Part shown: in pieces, positions 50,978 through 60,285 of the stretch
How the letters are laid out: the number at the start of each line of letters is the position of its first letter
How positions within the stretch are numbered: position 1 is the first letter of the stretch
Assembly (NCBI GenBank): GCA_023410595.1
Contig: JAEYPO010000036.1
Span: 75,069 to 139,068 of the forward strand
From: Bacillota bacterium
GTDB lineage: Bacteria > Bacillota > Clostridia > Christensenellales > SZUA-584
Length of the DNA: 64,000 nucleotides
Direction of reading: 5' to 3'
Notes under the pieces: model-generated
Told to the model about the DNA's origin: nothing
The model's database searches: none
The model's input: the letters and a program-made list of their open reading frames with translations, nothing else
Position numbers and translations under genes: made by a program

Positions 50978-52153
50978 ATGGGCTATAACTATGAAGCGCG
51001 GCTTTGTAAGCTGCAGGAATACATGAGGGAAGCGTCGCTTGATGCGTTTGTGATCTCGACACAGGATTCGATATACTATCTCTCCGGAGCGTCTTACCAG
51101 CCTGTCGAGCGCCCTTTTTTCATTGTCGTAAAACCCGAAGGCCCTTATGACCTTATAGTACCTTATCTCGAATATGAGCACATGAAAAAGGTAAAGAACT
51201 ATGGCGGCATAAGCTATTATTTCGAATACCCTTCGGTAGAAGGCCAAAACTGGTATGACAAGCTGGGTGAAATGCTTGCGCCCTGCGCATGCGTTGCCGT
51301 AGAGCCTGACTTCTCTGTAGCGAAGCTTAATTTGCTTAAAGCTAAAGAAATCGTTGTGTCCGACGCTATACTCCGTATGCGTATGGTAAAAGAACCGGAG
51401 GAGATAGAGGCCATAAAGCGCGCGGCGGTATGGACGGACCTTGGCATGAAAATGCTGCATACAGGCATATACCGGGGCTGCTCTGTAATCGAAACCGTAA
51501 TGCCCGCCAAAAAGCTGCAGACCGGAGTAATAAAAGAGGGGGAGTATGATTACCTCAATTGCAGTTTTCTCACGGCGGGGTGGCCTGCCCCGAAGAGCTC
51601 GCAGCCGCACAGCGTGCCCGACTTCCACACGGACATGGGCGACGGCCCTATAGTGCTGATGAGCTACAACCGCGTTAACGGTTACGCCGCCGAGTGCGAG
51701 CGCACAGTATTCTTGGGCGACCCCTGCGCCAGAGACAGGGAACTGTTCGAGACGGTTATGGAAGCTAGATCGCTCGCGTTCAACATGATAAGGCCGGGCG
51801 CTGTCTGCTCGGACATTGACGCGGCTACGCAGGATTATTTCAAAAGCAAGGGCTTCGGCGACAATATCATACACCGCACGGGGCACGGCATAGGGCTTGG
51901 CAACCATGAACAGCCGTGGCTTTCCCGCGGAAGCAGCGATATACTGGAAGAAAACATGGTGATCAGCATAGAACCGGCGCTGTATTTTGACGATATCGGC
52001 GGGTTCCGTCATTCCGACACCGTGCTTGTAACAAAGGACGGCTATGAGATACTTACGAAATACCCCTTAGATTTGGAATCCATGATAGTGCGCGGCAAAC
52101 GCATAGCAAAGAAAACGAAGGGCGCTGTTATACGCAAAGCTATAAAATACTGA
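50978..52153 (+). CDS. Creatinase-like M24 family protein
   Basis: A 391-residue pita-bread-fold protein with a creatinase N-terminal domain ('LDAFVISTQDSIYYLSGASYQPVERP') and an M24 catalytic domain from about 140. The catalytic 'HRTGHGIGLGNHE' near 300 and 'ISIEPALYF' are intact. Three of the usual five metal ligands differ: the first Asp is Ser in 'VLMSYNRVNGYAAECERT', the second is Glu in 'ECERT', and the last Glu is replaced in 'GGFRHSDTV'. Creatinase itself lacks metal and shows the same 'ERT' and 'GGYR' pattern, so a metal-independent hydrolase is likelier than an aminopeptidase. Confidence 0.85.
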   Translation: MGYNYEARLCKLQEYMREASLDAFVISTQDSIYYLSGASYQPVERPFFIVVKPEGPYDLIVPYLEYEHMKKVKNYGGISYYFEYPSVEGQNWYDKLGEMLAPCACVAVEPDFSVAKLNLLKAKEIVVSDAILRMRMVKEPEEIEAIKRAAVWTDLGMKMLHTGIYRGCSVIETVMPAKKLQTGVIKEGEYDYLNCSFLTAGWPAPKSSQPHSVPDFHTDMGDGPIVLMSYNRVNGYAAECERTVFLGDPCARDRELFETVMEARSLAFNMIRPGAVCSDIDAATQDYFKSKGFGDNIIHRTGHGIGLGNHEQPWLSRGSSDILEENMVISIEPALYFDDIGGFRHSDTVLVTKDGYEILTKYPLDLESMIVRGKRIAKKTKGAVIRKAIKY

Positions 52154-52178
52154 TTATATCACACGGAAAACCGGGCTA

Positions 52179-52208
52179 TAAATGACTCCCTTTACGGGCG
52201 TCATTTTT
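52179..52208 (+). terminator. Terminator of the creatinase-like gene
   Basis: AATGACTCCC and GGGCGTCATT form a stem followed by TTTTT. Confidence 0.7.
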
Positions 52209-52268
52209 TATGCGCGGCGAGACGGGTTACGGAAGGATATCCCTCCACCGCCTGAGGCGGCCATGCCT

Positions 52269-52772
52269 TCAGGCAAGGGAAGCTTTTTTTGTGTTTATTT
52301 GTTCCTCCAGCCTCTCAAACTCCTCGATACCGTACAAACAGAACGCGCTTAATATATCGCCCCCGCGGCCGTCTGCTTTAAGATTGTCTTCATACCTTTC
52401 CGTAAGGTCGGGCAGCGGGCGGTCTTTGTAATAAAAGCCGCGCAGCTTGGAGTATACGTACGCGGCGCGTCTTACATTCTTGTAAAATGTGAACACTATG
52501 GAGGCTTTTAAGCGCAGCTCCATAAAGACGCTTAGATCCGGCAATTCGTTTGCGTCATAAGCGTCCTGAAAAAAGCTTATGCAGTATTGCAGGCTCTCCA
52601 GCTTGTCTTCGCGCGTAAGCTTGCGGAGCATGCCGTTGTCAAAATTCTCCGTCGGCTGCAGCGATTTGCGGATAAAGTAATACGCTATCAGAAAACCAAG
52701 TACGGTAAGCACACCAACTATGATTAGTAGCGTGTTATCCGGCAAAAGGGCGGCGGGCATATTTTCGGGCAT
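52269..52772 (-). CDS. Membrane-anchored protein of unknown function
   Basis: 167 residues with one N-terminal transmembrane helix (about 10-33) and a cytoplasmic helical domain rich in charged residues, ending in 'KKASLA'. No motif is recognised. It lies alone between a terminator and the biotin-carrier gene. The reading frame has typical local codon use, so it is likely real. Confidence 0.65.
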   Translation of the reverse strand: MPENMPAALLPDNTLLIIVGVLTVLGFLIAYYFIRKSLQPTENFDNGMLRKLTREDKLESLQYCISFFQDAYDANELPDLSVFMELRLKASIVFTFYKNVRRAAYVYSKLRGFYYKDRPLPDLTERYEDNLKADGRGGDILSAFCLYGIEEFERLEEQINTKKASLA

Positions 52773-52916
52773 AATAATAATCCCCTTTCATCGTGAGCGC
52801 AAGGCTTATCGCACTTTATGCCAAGATATATCAAGGCAGTGACCCCGGTCAACAGAAAGAGGAATACGCGTTAAAATATTGCAATAGAAAGTCAAGATAC
52901 GACTATATAATACTCA

Positions 52917-53303
52917 TTATTTTATTACCGCCAGCACTTCGCCTGTGGCTACGTGAGCGCCTTTAGAAGCGGCTATCTGTACGACCGTTCCGTCAAATGG
53001 CGAGGATATCTCGCTCTCCATCTTCATGGATTCGAGTACTATGACTATATCGCCCTTCTTTACGCTGTCGCCCACGCTCTTCTTTATATGCAGAACGATG
53101 CCCGGCATAGGGGCGGTAAGCTTCTCGCCCTCGGCTATGCTTTTCCCCGCGGAAGGAGCGGGCGCGGCGGCGGGCGGCGTTTGCGCGGTTACATTTTGCT
53201 GTACGGCAGTGGCTGTGCTCTCGCCTGTTTTTACGACACTCGCTTTGCCGCGTTCGACGTCCACCTCATACCTGTTGTTGTTTAAAGTAACGATATATTT
53301 CAT
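52917..53303 (-). CDS. Biotin carrier subunit of a decarboxylase/carboxylase
   Basis: 128 residues: an N-terminal segment, an Ala/Pro-rich flexible linker (about 38-55) and a biotinyl domain with 'VLESMKMESEI' near 90, where the Lys is biotinylated. Such proteins serve as the carrier of sodium-pumping decarboxylases (oxaloacetate, methylmalonyl-CoA or glutaconyl-CoA). It follows an OadG-like gene on the same strand. The matching carboxyltransferase (alpha) subunit is not in this window. Confidence 0.9.
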   Translation of the reverse strand: MKYIVTLNNNRYEVDVERGKASVVKTGESTATAVQQNVTAQTPPAAAPAPSAGKSIAEGEKLTAPMPGIVLHIKKSVGDSVKKGDIVIVLESMKMESEISSPFDGTVVQIAASKGAHVATGEVLAVIK

Positions 53304-53319
53304 GCTGTTTCTCCCGTTA

Positions 53320-53625
53320 TCAGTCGATGAGCTTTATGCTGTTAAAAACGAGTTCGTCAAGCGGTATGCCCGATTCAAAGCTTACGATGCCCATTATGAG
53401 CGCCGCGGTTCTCTCGTCGGTGCATACGAGCTCAAGCTCGCCCTGCGCGGATCGGTCGGCGGGCACGCAATCCTCACATTGAACATCTTGTGAGGTCTCC
53501 CTTTTAGCCCGCGCTTTTTGCGCGCCGTTAGCCGCAAACTTAATGATAACGGCGAGCAGCATAAGTACGGCGACTATCAGCGCCGCTCCAAATAAGTCAT
53601 GCAGAATATTGTCCCAGCCGGTCAT
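53320..53625 (-). CDS. OadG-family sodium pump decarboxylase gamma subunit
   Basis: The ATG at 53625 follows CAGGAGT, giving 101 residues: one transmembrane helix (about 12-35) and a cytoplasmic tail rich in charged residues. The tail carries two Cys ('QCEDCVPAD') before 'MGIVSFESGIPLDELVF'. It resembles OadG/MmdD small subunits that anchor the alpha-biotin module to the membrane beta subunit. It precedes the biotin-carrier gene by 16 bp and is divergent from the beta subunit. Confidence 0.8.
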   Translation of the reverse strand: MTGWDNILHDLFGAALIVAVLMLLAVIIKFAANGAQKARAKRETSQDVQCEDCVPADRSAQGELELVCTDERTAALIMGIVSFESGIPLDELVFNSIKLID

Positions 53626-53797
53626 AAACTTTACTCCTGTTTCATTGTAGCTCTTTATAAACCGCGATAATGATATCACATTTACCGCGGTAACAACAAA
53701 TAGTTTATCAGATTTTATATTACTGTTGTCTTCTTTTACAAGACTGTGATAAACTTAATCAGCTATTTTTGCAATTTCATAAGGAGAGCTTGCGACA

Positions 53798-54922
53798 GTG
53801 GGTATTTTGTTTGGCAATGTGCTGAATATAACGTTGGGCCAGGTGATAATGTGGCTGATAGGCGGCGTGCTTATCTTTCTTGCAATAAAAAAGGACATGG
53901 AGCCGTCGCTGCTGCTGCCTATAGGCTTCGGGGCGATACTCGCCAACCTGCCGCTTTCGGGCGCAATCACGCAGACTATAGAGGGCGTCGAGGAAGTCGG
54001 CGTACTCGACGTGCTGTTTAATTCGGGCATAGCGAACGAGCTGTTCCCGTTGCTGCTGTTCATAGGCATAGGCGCGATGATAGACTTCGGGCCGCTGCTT
54101 TCCAACCCTAAGATGCTGCTGTTCGGAGCGGCTGCGCAGTTCGGCATATTCTTCACGCTGAGCATCGCGGTGCTGTTTGGGTTTGAAACAAAGGACGCAG
54201 CCTCCATAGCCATAATAGGCGCGGCGGACGGCCCGACGTCTATATTCGTCGCGACATATTTCGAGACGGACTATATCGGCGCTATTATAGTCGCGGCGTA
54301 CTCGTACATGGCGCTCGTGCCAATAATACAGCCGCCAGTTATAAGGCTGATAACGACAAAGAAAGAGCGGCGCATACGCATGCCTTACAATCCGAAGGAC
54401 GTATCAAAGTTGACGAAGATACTGTTCCCCATAGTCGTGACAGCGATAGCGGGCATCGTGGCTCCGCGTTCGGTGGCGCTTATAGGCTTTCTGATGTTCG
54501 GCAACCTTATACGGGAATGCGGCGTATTGAACCTTCTCTCCGAAACGGCTCAGAAGGTGCTTGCAAACCTTATAACGCTGTTTTTGGGCCTAACGATAGC
54601 GTCGAAGATGAGGGCGGAGGATTTTCTCGCGCCCGAGACGCTGCTTATACTTGCGCTCGGCATGTTCGCGTTCATATTTGACACCGTGGGCGGCGTGATG
54701 TTCGCAAAGCTGCTTAATCTCTTTATGAAGAACAAAATAAACCCGATGATAGGCGCGACCGGCATATCGGCATTCCCCATGTCCGCGAGGGTGATACATA
54801 AGATGGGACAGGCCGAGGACAGGCAGAACTACTTGCTTATGCACGCGATAGGCGCTAACGTATCCGGGCAGATAGCCTCCGTAATAGCAGGAGGCATAAT
54901 ACTTAACCTGATAGCGAGGTAA
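53798..54922 (+). CDS. Sodium-translocating decarboxylase beta subunit
   Basis: 374 residues beginning at GTG (53798) after AAGGAGAG. An OadB/MmdB/GcdB-type integral membrane protein with about nine helices. Conserved stretches include 'DFGPLLSNPKMLLFGAAAQFGIFFTL' (about 89-114), the 'GAADGPTSIF' motif with the sodium-binding Asp near 142, and 'GGVMFAKLLNLF'. It decarboxylates carboxybiotin and exports two sodium ions. The small gamma-like gene overlaps its stop by 1 bp. Confidence 0.93.
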   Translation: MGILFGNVLNITLGQVIMWLIGGVLIFLAIKKDMEPSLLLPIGFGAILANLPLSGAITQTIEGVEEVGVLDVLFNSGIANELFPLLLFIGIGAMIDFGPLLSNPKMLLFGAAAQFGIFFTLSIAVLFGFETKDAASIAIIGAADGPTSIFVATYFETDYIGAIIVAAYSYMALVPIIQPPVIRLITTKKERRIRMPYNPKDVSKLTKILFPIVVTAIAGIVAPRSVALIGFLMFGNLIRECGVLNLLSETAQKVLANLITLFLGLTIASKMRAEDFLAPETLLILALGMFAFIFDTVGGVMFAKLLNLFMKNKINPMIGATGISAFPMSARVIHKMGQAEDRQNYLLMHAIGANVSGQIASVIAGGIILNLIAR

Positions 54923-55077
54923 TGGATATGAACTTTCAAGGATTTATAGATACGTTGCCGATACTGCTGTACGGCATGGCAGGCATATTTGTAGTGATAG
55001 CTATAATCGCTTTGTCGATAAAGCTGATGAGTTGGGCGTTCCCGCAGCGTAAGGGCGCGCAAAAGCAGGACGACTAA
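54922..55077 (+). CDS. Second OadG-like small membrane subunit
   Basis: The ATG at 54922 overlaps the stop of the beta-subunit gene (TAATG); a second ATG at 54928 is possible. The 51 residues form one hydrophobic helix ('ILLYGMAGIFVVIAIIALSIKLM') between a short start and a basic tail. This is the minimal OadG/gamma form often fused or coupled to beta. It is the second gamma-like gene at this locus. Confidence 0.7.
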   Translation: MDMNFQGFIDTLPILLYGMAGIFVVIAIIALSIKLMSWAFPQRKGAQKQDD

Positions 55078-55276
55078 AAAGGGCAATGCTAAACGGCTGA
55101 ATTGTTCGGTGTAATGTTTTTTCAGCTTAGCTAACCGATTACGGCTCATACGAATTCGTCATAGAAGACGTCGATGGACGGCTTATAGGCATAGCTCATC
55201 TGCGACAGGAACACCTGTTTTGAGCATTCTGATTTTGCACGGTAAAAGCGTCATTTTATAAATATCGGGAAGGGAT

Positions 55277-57286
55277 TTAATTTGATTCCCCGGTACGGCT
55301 TGGGGCAAAGAATATCTCCAATCGGTCTCCGGACTTTAAATCCTGAAGAAAGGAGCTTTCAGCGTCGTTGACGCGGAGAACAATTTCTCCCGTCGGATGC
55401 TCGAGGTCAATTCCGGATAGCTCCAGCATATCCATCAGGTAATAAGGAGAACCGTCGGTTTTTTTAGAGAGAATGACGGGTTTATTATTTAAAATTAATT
55501 CAATATTATCAGCAGGCTGACTGAAAACTGCGGGTTCCGGAGGCAATGGAGACGACGCGGCCGTAACCGGTTCTTCGACTGGGAGGGAAAGCGGAGCCGG
55601 ATATGTTGCCAAAGTCTCTGTGCGCGGTGCTTCTTCCTGAGTTGTTTCCTTAACTGGGGGCTGGCTGTCAGCAGCCGTTATGCGCAAATCCGATTCCATC
55701 ATAACCGTATCGCCGGTTTTCAGCGGTGTATCCGGGGAAACAATTTTTCCGTTAACGGTGGCAGCCTTACTTGGGTTATTCGCCAGCAGATCCTTCAGAC
55801 GGTACCGGACGGACTGGCCATGCGAGGCGGGAATAAATTCAATGCTGTCTCCTGACTTCACCAAATCCGAAATTTTTGCCTCATTGCCATTTAATCGCAG
55901 TACGGCAGCCACGCCGGGCGTACCGTAATATATGACCTGATTTCCGTTGACTTCAATGTTCAGCTTCTCGCCTGCCCTGGGCAAAAAGTCCCGATGGGAA
56001 AAACCGTTCATCATAAGAACATCCAAAACGGTCATGGCGCTGCTGCGGAAAAGCCTGGCGCTGCTGCCGTTTATAGTGACATTATAGCTTTCGGCAATCA
56101 GGTTCAAACCTGCGGAAATGGCTATACCCAATGGTGTCGCATATTCGGGATCGTTGAAATCGCAGGTATCCGAGAAGGCGTATATCTGAAAGTTGTTTCC
56201 GGCTATTGCCACCCGGCTTAAATCCATATTCATATATTTGGCGATCCCGGTGCGTATGCTGGCCAGTTTGCTGCCTCCACCGGCCAGGAAAACGGCTGAA
56301 GTGGGAGCACCGTTGACCTCACAGATATGTTCAGAAATTTCACGGCATAGATTTGCAGTGGCTTCATCAGTACAGTCCCTCATATCGTCTTGCGTGATGG
56401 TCTGCTCATTGCCAAGAATATCGGTAACGCAAACGCAGTCTTGGTTTCCTAGCTGTGTCTTGACCGACTCTGCAGTGCTGAAATCAAGAAGATATTTCTT
56501 CATCACCGCTTCTGTAATTTCATCTCCCGCTACAGTAACCATGGTGTATCCCACAATACCGCCGTCTTTGCAAATGGCAATGTCTGAAGTTCCTGCCCCA
56601 ATGTCCACCAACGCGAGATTCAGAAGACGAAAATTTTTCGGAATCGCCACATTAATTGCCGCAATGGGTTCCAGTGTGAGGCTGGCAACCTCCAGGCCAA
56701 TTCTGTTCATGGCAGAATAAAGGCTTTCTACGACTTCACTGGGAAGAAAGGTGGCAATGACGTCCGCTTTTATACGCCTGGCCTGGTGACCCAATAAGCT
56801 TGAAATGGGGTAGTTGTCCATATAGTACTGAACGGTAGTGTGCCCTACCAAATAGAACTGTCGGCTGTCGATATCCAGTCCATTGGTGAAAGCGGTCTCC
56901 GCTTCACCAATGGCCCCCGCTTCCAGGCGGCTGACAATTTCAGCATCAAGCCGTTGTGGCTGAGGAAATTCCATCTCAAAAGAGGCGCGCTGGGTGCGGA
57001 GCGCGCGTCCTGCCGCAGCGACGCATACCTTCTTTAGCTTACAGCGGAGCTTTGTCTCCATACGTTTTTTAACGATGCGGGCGACGCTTGCGACCTGTTC
57101 AATATCTTCAATCTGGCCGTCGATCATGGAACGCTGTGGGTGCTCCTCTTTTTCCATGGCGATGACTCGAAACTTCCCGCTTTCCACTGTACCCGCAACG
57201 CCAATGATGCTGCGTGTTCCGATATCAAGAGCAAATATCATACCATTCGGCTGTGCTTTCAGACGCTTTTTAGATGAGTCATTCAT
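55277..57286 (-). CDS. FtsA/PilM-like actin-fold cell division protein
   Basis: A 669-residue protein. The N-terminal ~400 residues are FtsA-like: 'FALDIGTRSIIGVAG' phosphate loop near 20, the 1C (SHS2) region near 95-190, 'LALVDIGAGTSDIAI' second phosphate motif near 225 and 'VFLAGGGSKLASIRTGIA' near 330. A C-terminal extension of ~270 residues has two ubiquitin-like/beta-grasp-type repeats and a Pro-rich linker. No ftsZ or ftsQ is adjacent, so this is not the main cell-division locus. Ile codons are mostly ATC/ATT, unlike neighbouring genes that prefer ATA, which suggests separate origin. Confidence 0.8.
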   Translation of the reverse strand: MNDSSKKRLKAQPNGMIFALDIGTRSIIGVAGTVESGKFRVIAMEKEEHPQRSMIDGQIEDIEQVASVARIVKKRMETKLRCKLKKVCVAAAGRALRTQRASFEMEFPQPQRLDAEIVSRLEAGAIGEAETAFTNGLDIDSRQFYLVGHTTVQYYMDNYPISSLLGHQARRIKADVIATFLPSEVVESLYSAMNRIGLEVASLTLEPIAAINVAIPKNFRLLNLALVDIGAGTSDIAICKDGGIVGYTMVTVAGDEITEAVMKKYLLDFSTAESVKTQLGNQDCVCVTDILGNEQTITQDDMRDCTDEATANLCREISEHICEVNGAPTSAVFLAGGGSKLASIRTGIAKYMNMDLSRVAIAGNNFQIYAFSDTCDFNDPEYATPLGIAISAGLNLIAESYNVTINGSSARLFRSSAMTVLDVLMMNGFSHRDFLPRAGEKLNIEVNGNQVIYYGTPGVAAVLRLNGNEAKISDLVKSGDSIEFIPASHGQSVRYRLKDLLANNPSKAATVNGKIVSPDTPLKTGDTVMMESDLRITAADSQPPVKETTQEEAPRTETLATYPAPLSLPVEEPVTAASSPLPPEPAVFSQPADNIELILNNKPVILSKKTDGSPYYLMDMLELSGIDLEHPTGEIVLRVNDAESSFLQDLKSGDRLEIFFAPSRTGESN

Positions 57287-57514
57287 AAACGGCCCCCCTC
57301 TTCCTGATGGAATATTACTTCTGTTGATTTAGCTTAATCATATACATTTTGAGAATAGCCTAACGGGAATTAACCATTCATAAACGTCCTTGCCGATGAC
57401 ATTATAAAGACTTCACACAGGCACACCTCTTTAATTACTATCGTAATAAAGACGAATATAATTAATATATTTGCGTGAAATACACCTTGCAGAATAATGA
57501 TAGAAGCTGAAAAC

Positions 57515-57549
57515 CCGAAAATAAAGGCTGCCGGGTTACCGGCAGCCTT
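57515..57549 (-). terminator. Terminator of adhE
   Basis: AAGGCTGCCGG (57524-57534) pairs with CCGGCAGCCTT (57539-57549). The reverse strand then reads TATTTTCGGGTTTTC, a weak U-tract. Confidence 0.6.
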
Positions 57550-57574
57550 GTCGCCCGCTCAGCGGGTCTTTTTA

Positions 57575-60169
57575 TTATTTACCGTAATACGCGCTTTTGT
57601 ATATGTCCATGAGCTCTGTCACGAGCGGGTAGCGCGGGTTGGAAGTAGTGCACTGGTCCTCGAACGCTCGCTCGGCGAGAGCAGGCAGCTTCTTTAAGAA
57701 TTCCTTTTCGTTAACGCCGCATTCCGCTATGGTCGCGGGCATATTAAGGTCGGCCATGAGCGCGCGCACCTCGCGTATCAGCGCCGCTATCTGCTCTTCC
57801 TTTGTAGCGCCGCCAAAGCCTAAGTACCGCGCTATCTGCGCGTACCGTTCATCCGCTACAAACTTGCCGTATTTGGGGAATATGGCGAACTTCGTGGGCA
57901 GCTGCGAGTTGTACGCTATAACATGCGGCAGCATTATCGCGTTTGCGCGGCCGTGCGGTATATGGTATTCGCCGCCCAGCTTATGAGCGAGCGAGTGATT
58001 AATACCGAGAAACGCGTTTGTAAACGCCATGCCCGCGATGCAGGAAGCGTTATGCACCTTCTCGCGCGCTACGGCGTCTTCCGGGTTGTTATAAGAGCGC
58101 CGCAGGTACTTGAACACCAGCTCTATGGCCTTTATCGCAAGGCCGTTCGTATAGTCGGAGGCGAGTATGGATACGTACGCTTCTATAGCGTGCGTGAGCA
58201 CATCGAGGCCTGTATCCGCGGTGATGGATTTAGGCATGGTGCGCACGAACTGCGGGTCTATGATAGCCACGTCGGGCGTCAGCTCATAGTCCGCGAGCGG
58301 GTACTTCGTGTTACCGTTGCTTTTGTCCGTGATGACGGAGAACGACGTGACCTCGCTGCCCGTGCCCGACGTCGTGGGTATGGCGACGAGTTGCGCCTTT
58401 TTGCCTAAGTTGGGGAACAGAAACGCGCGTTTGCGTATGTCGAGGAACTTAAGCCGCAGCGCCTCAAAGTCCGTTTCCGGATGCTCGTAAAAAAGCCACA
58501 TGCCTTTGGCGGCGTCTATTGCGCTCCCTCCGCCGAGTGCGATTATCACGTCGGGGCTGAATTTGTTCATGGATTCTACGCCGCGCATTATCGTCTCTAT
58601 GGACGGGTCGGGCTCAACGTCCGAATATATCTCGCTGTGGCAGTACTGCTCGCGCTTGCGCAGATAATGCAGCACCTTGTCGACATAGCCGAGCTTTACC
58701 ATCATGGGGTCGGTAACGATGAACGCGCGGCTGATATTGGGCATCGACTCAAGGTATTGCACGGAGTTGTTCTCAAAATAGATCTTGGGCGGTATCTTGA
58801 ACCACTGCATATTTACTCTCCTTGTCGCTATACGCTTTTTGTTTATGAGGTTGACCGAAGAGATGTTCGCGGTAGTGGAATTCTGCCCGTAAGAGCCGCA
58901 GCCTAGCGTTAACGACGGCGTGTTGGTGTTGTAGATATCGCCTATGGCGCCCTGGGACGACGGTGAATTCACTATAACGCGGCCCACTCTCATCGCATTG
59001 CCGTACGCGCGGCAGAGCTCCTCGTTGTTTGAATGTATGACCGCGCTGTGTCCGAGGCCTCCGAGCTCAAGCATTTTGCCCGCGAATTCAAAGCCCTGCT
59101 TCTCGTCTTTAGCAACGAAGTAAGCGAGCACGGGGGAGAGCTTTTCCAGCGACAGCGGGTATTCTCTGCCCGGCTTCTCGAGCCTGACAAGCAGTATTTT
59201 TGTGTTTTCCGGCACGCTTACTCCCGCGTTTGCCGCGATCCAGTGCGCCGTTTTGCCCACGACGTCGGGATTTAAGGTAAGCCTCTCGTTCCTTATTACG
59301 TACTGTGATATCTTCTGCGTCTCCTCGTCGTTCATGAATGCGCAGCCCAGCCGCTTCATCATATCCTCAAACGCTTTAGAGATATCCTTGTGCACGATGA
59401 CCGCCTGCTCGGAAGCGCAGATCATACCGTTGTCGAACGTCTTGGATATTATGAGGTCGGTGCACGCGCGCTCCAGGTCAACGTCGTTGTGGATGTAGCA
59501 CGGCACGTTGCCCGGGCCGACGCCCAGCGCAGGCTTGCCCGCGCTGTAAGCGGACCTTACCATGCCCGAGCCGCCCGTCGCGAGTATCATCGATACGTTA
59601 GGGTGGTTCATCAGAGCGTTCGTCGCCTCTATTGAAGGCGTTTCTATCCATTGTATGCAGTGCTTCGGGCCGCCGTTTTCTACAGCTGCGTCTCGAAGTA
59701 TCCGCGCCGCTTCCGCGGAACACTTCTGTGCGGAAGGGTGGAACGCGAATATTATGGGGTTGCGCGTTTTGGCGCATATGAGCGCTTTGAACATCGTGGT
59801 AGACGTGGGATTTGTCACCGGCGTCACGCCCGCTATGATGCCCACCGGCTCCGCCACTTCGACATAGCCTTCAAGCTCGCTTTCGTCTACAACGCCTACC
59901 GTTTTTTGCTCTTTTATGCTGTGCCAGATATACTCTGTCGCGAATATGTTCTTTATAACCTTGTCCTCGAACACTCCGCGCCCCGTCTCGTCGACGGCCA
60001 TCCTCGCCAGCTTCATGTGGTTGTCGAGCCCCGAGAGCGTCATCGCGTGGACCATAGAGTCTACCTGCCGCTGGTCCATGCGCATATAGGCGGTGAGAGC
60101 CTCGTTCGCGTTTTTTACCAGACGGTCGATCTCGGCCTGAAAATTACCTTCCTTATTCTTCTCTGCCAT
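57575..60169 (-). CDS. adhE: Bifunctional aldehyde/alcohol dehydrogenase
   Basis: The ATG at 60169 follows AAGGAGAGG, giving 864 residues. The N-terminal CoA-acylating aldehyde dehydrogenase has its catalytic Cys in 'DNGMICASEQAV' near 245. The C-terminal iron-dependent alcohol dehydrogenase has the NAD-binding 'GGGSAIDAAKGMW' near 540 and the metal-binding 'GINHSLAHKLGGEYHIPHGRANA' near 720-745. It reduces acetyl-CoA to ethanol, regenerating NAD in fermentation, and forms helical spirosomes. Preceded by a perfect sigma-A promoter with a Rex-type site at its start point. Confidence 0.97.
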   Translation of the reverse strand: MAEKNKEGNFQAEIDRLVKNANEALTAYMRMDQRQVDSMVHAMTLSGLDNHMKLARMAVDETGRGVFEDKVIKNIFATEYIWHSIKEQKTVGVVDESELEGYVEVAEPVGIIAGVTPVTNPTSTTMFKALICAKTRNPIIFAFHPSAQKCSAEAARILRDAAVENGGPKHCIQWIETPSIEATNALMNHPNVSMILATGGSGMVRSAYSAGKPALGVGPGNVPCYIHNDVDLERACTDLIISKTFDNGMICASEQAVIVHKDISKAFEDMMKRLGCAFMNDEETQKISQYVIRNERLTLNPDVVGKTAHWIAANAGVSVPENTKILLVRLEKPGREYPLSLEKLSPVLAYFVAKDEKQGFEFAGKMLELGGLGHSAVIHSNNEELCRAYGNAMRVGRVIVNSPSSQGAIGDIYNTNTPSLTLGCGSYGQNSTTANISSVNLINKKRIATRRVNMQWFKIPPKIYFENNSVQYLESMPNISRAFIVTDPMMVKLGYVDKVLHYLRKREQYCHSEIYSDVEPDPSIETIMRGVESMNKFSPDVIIALGGGSAIDAAKGMWLFYEHPETDFEALRLKFLDIRKRAFLFPNLGKKAQLVAIPTTSGTGSEVTSFSVITDKSNGNTKYPLADYELTPDVAIIDPQFVRTMPKSITADTGLDVLTHAIEAYVSILASDYTNGLAIKAIELVFKYLRRSYNNPEDAVAREKVHNASCIAGMAFTNAFLGINHSLAHKLGGEYHIPHGRANAIMLPHVIAYNSQLPTKFAIFPKYGKFVADERYAQIARYLGFGGATKEEQIAALIREVRALMADLNMPATIAECGVNEKEFLKKLPALAERAFEDQCTTSNPRYPLVTELMDIYKSAYYGK

Positions 60170-60285
60170 GGTACTCCTCTCCTTAAACTTAAAGTCTATA
60201 AAACCCATAAGGGATTTTAACAATATTACTGCCCAAAAAGCCTTTTATTTTTCAGTATTCCAGCAATACCTGAAAAAACAGCACA

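Noticed and set aside
50930..52012. A 360-codon reverse frame opposite the creatinase-like gene
   Set aside because: It is antisense shadow coding; the forward frame has a clear family, ribosome site and motifs.
55140..55250. Short reverse-strand frame ending 'SIDVFYDEFV' beside the FtsA-like gene
   Set aside because: It could be the tail of a lost gene, but it has no start codon or recognised homology; not enough to call a pseudogene.
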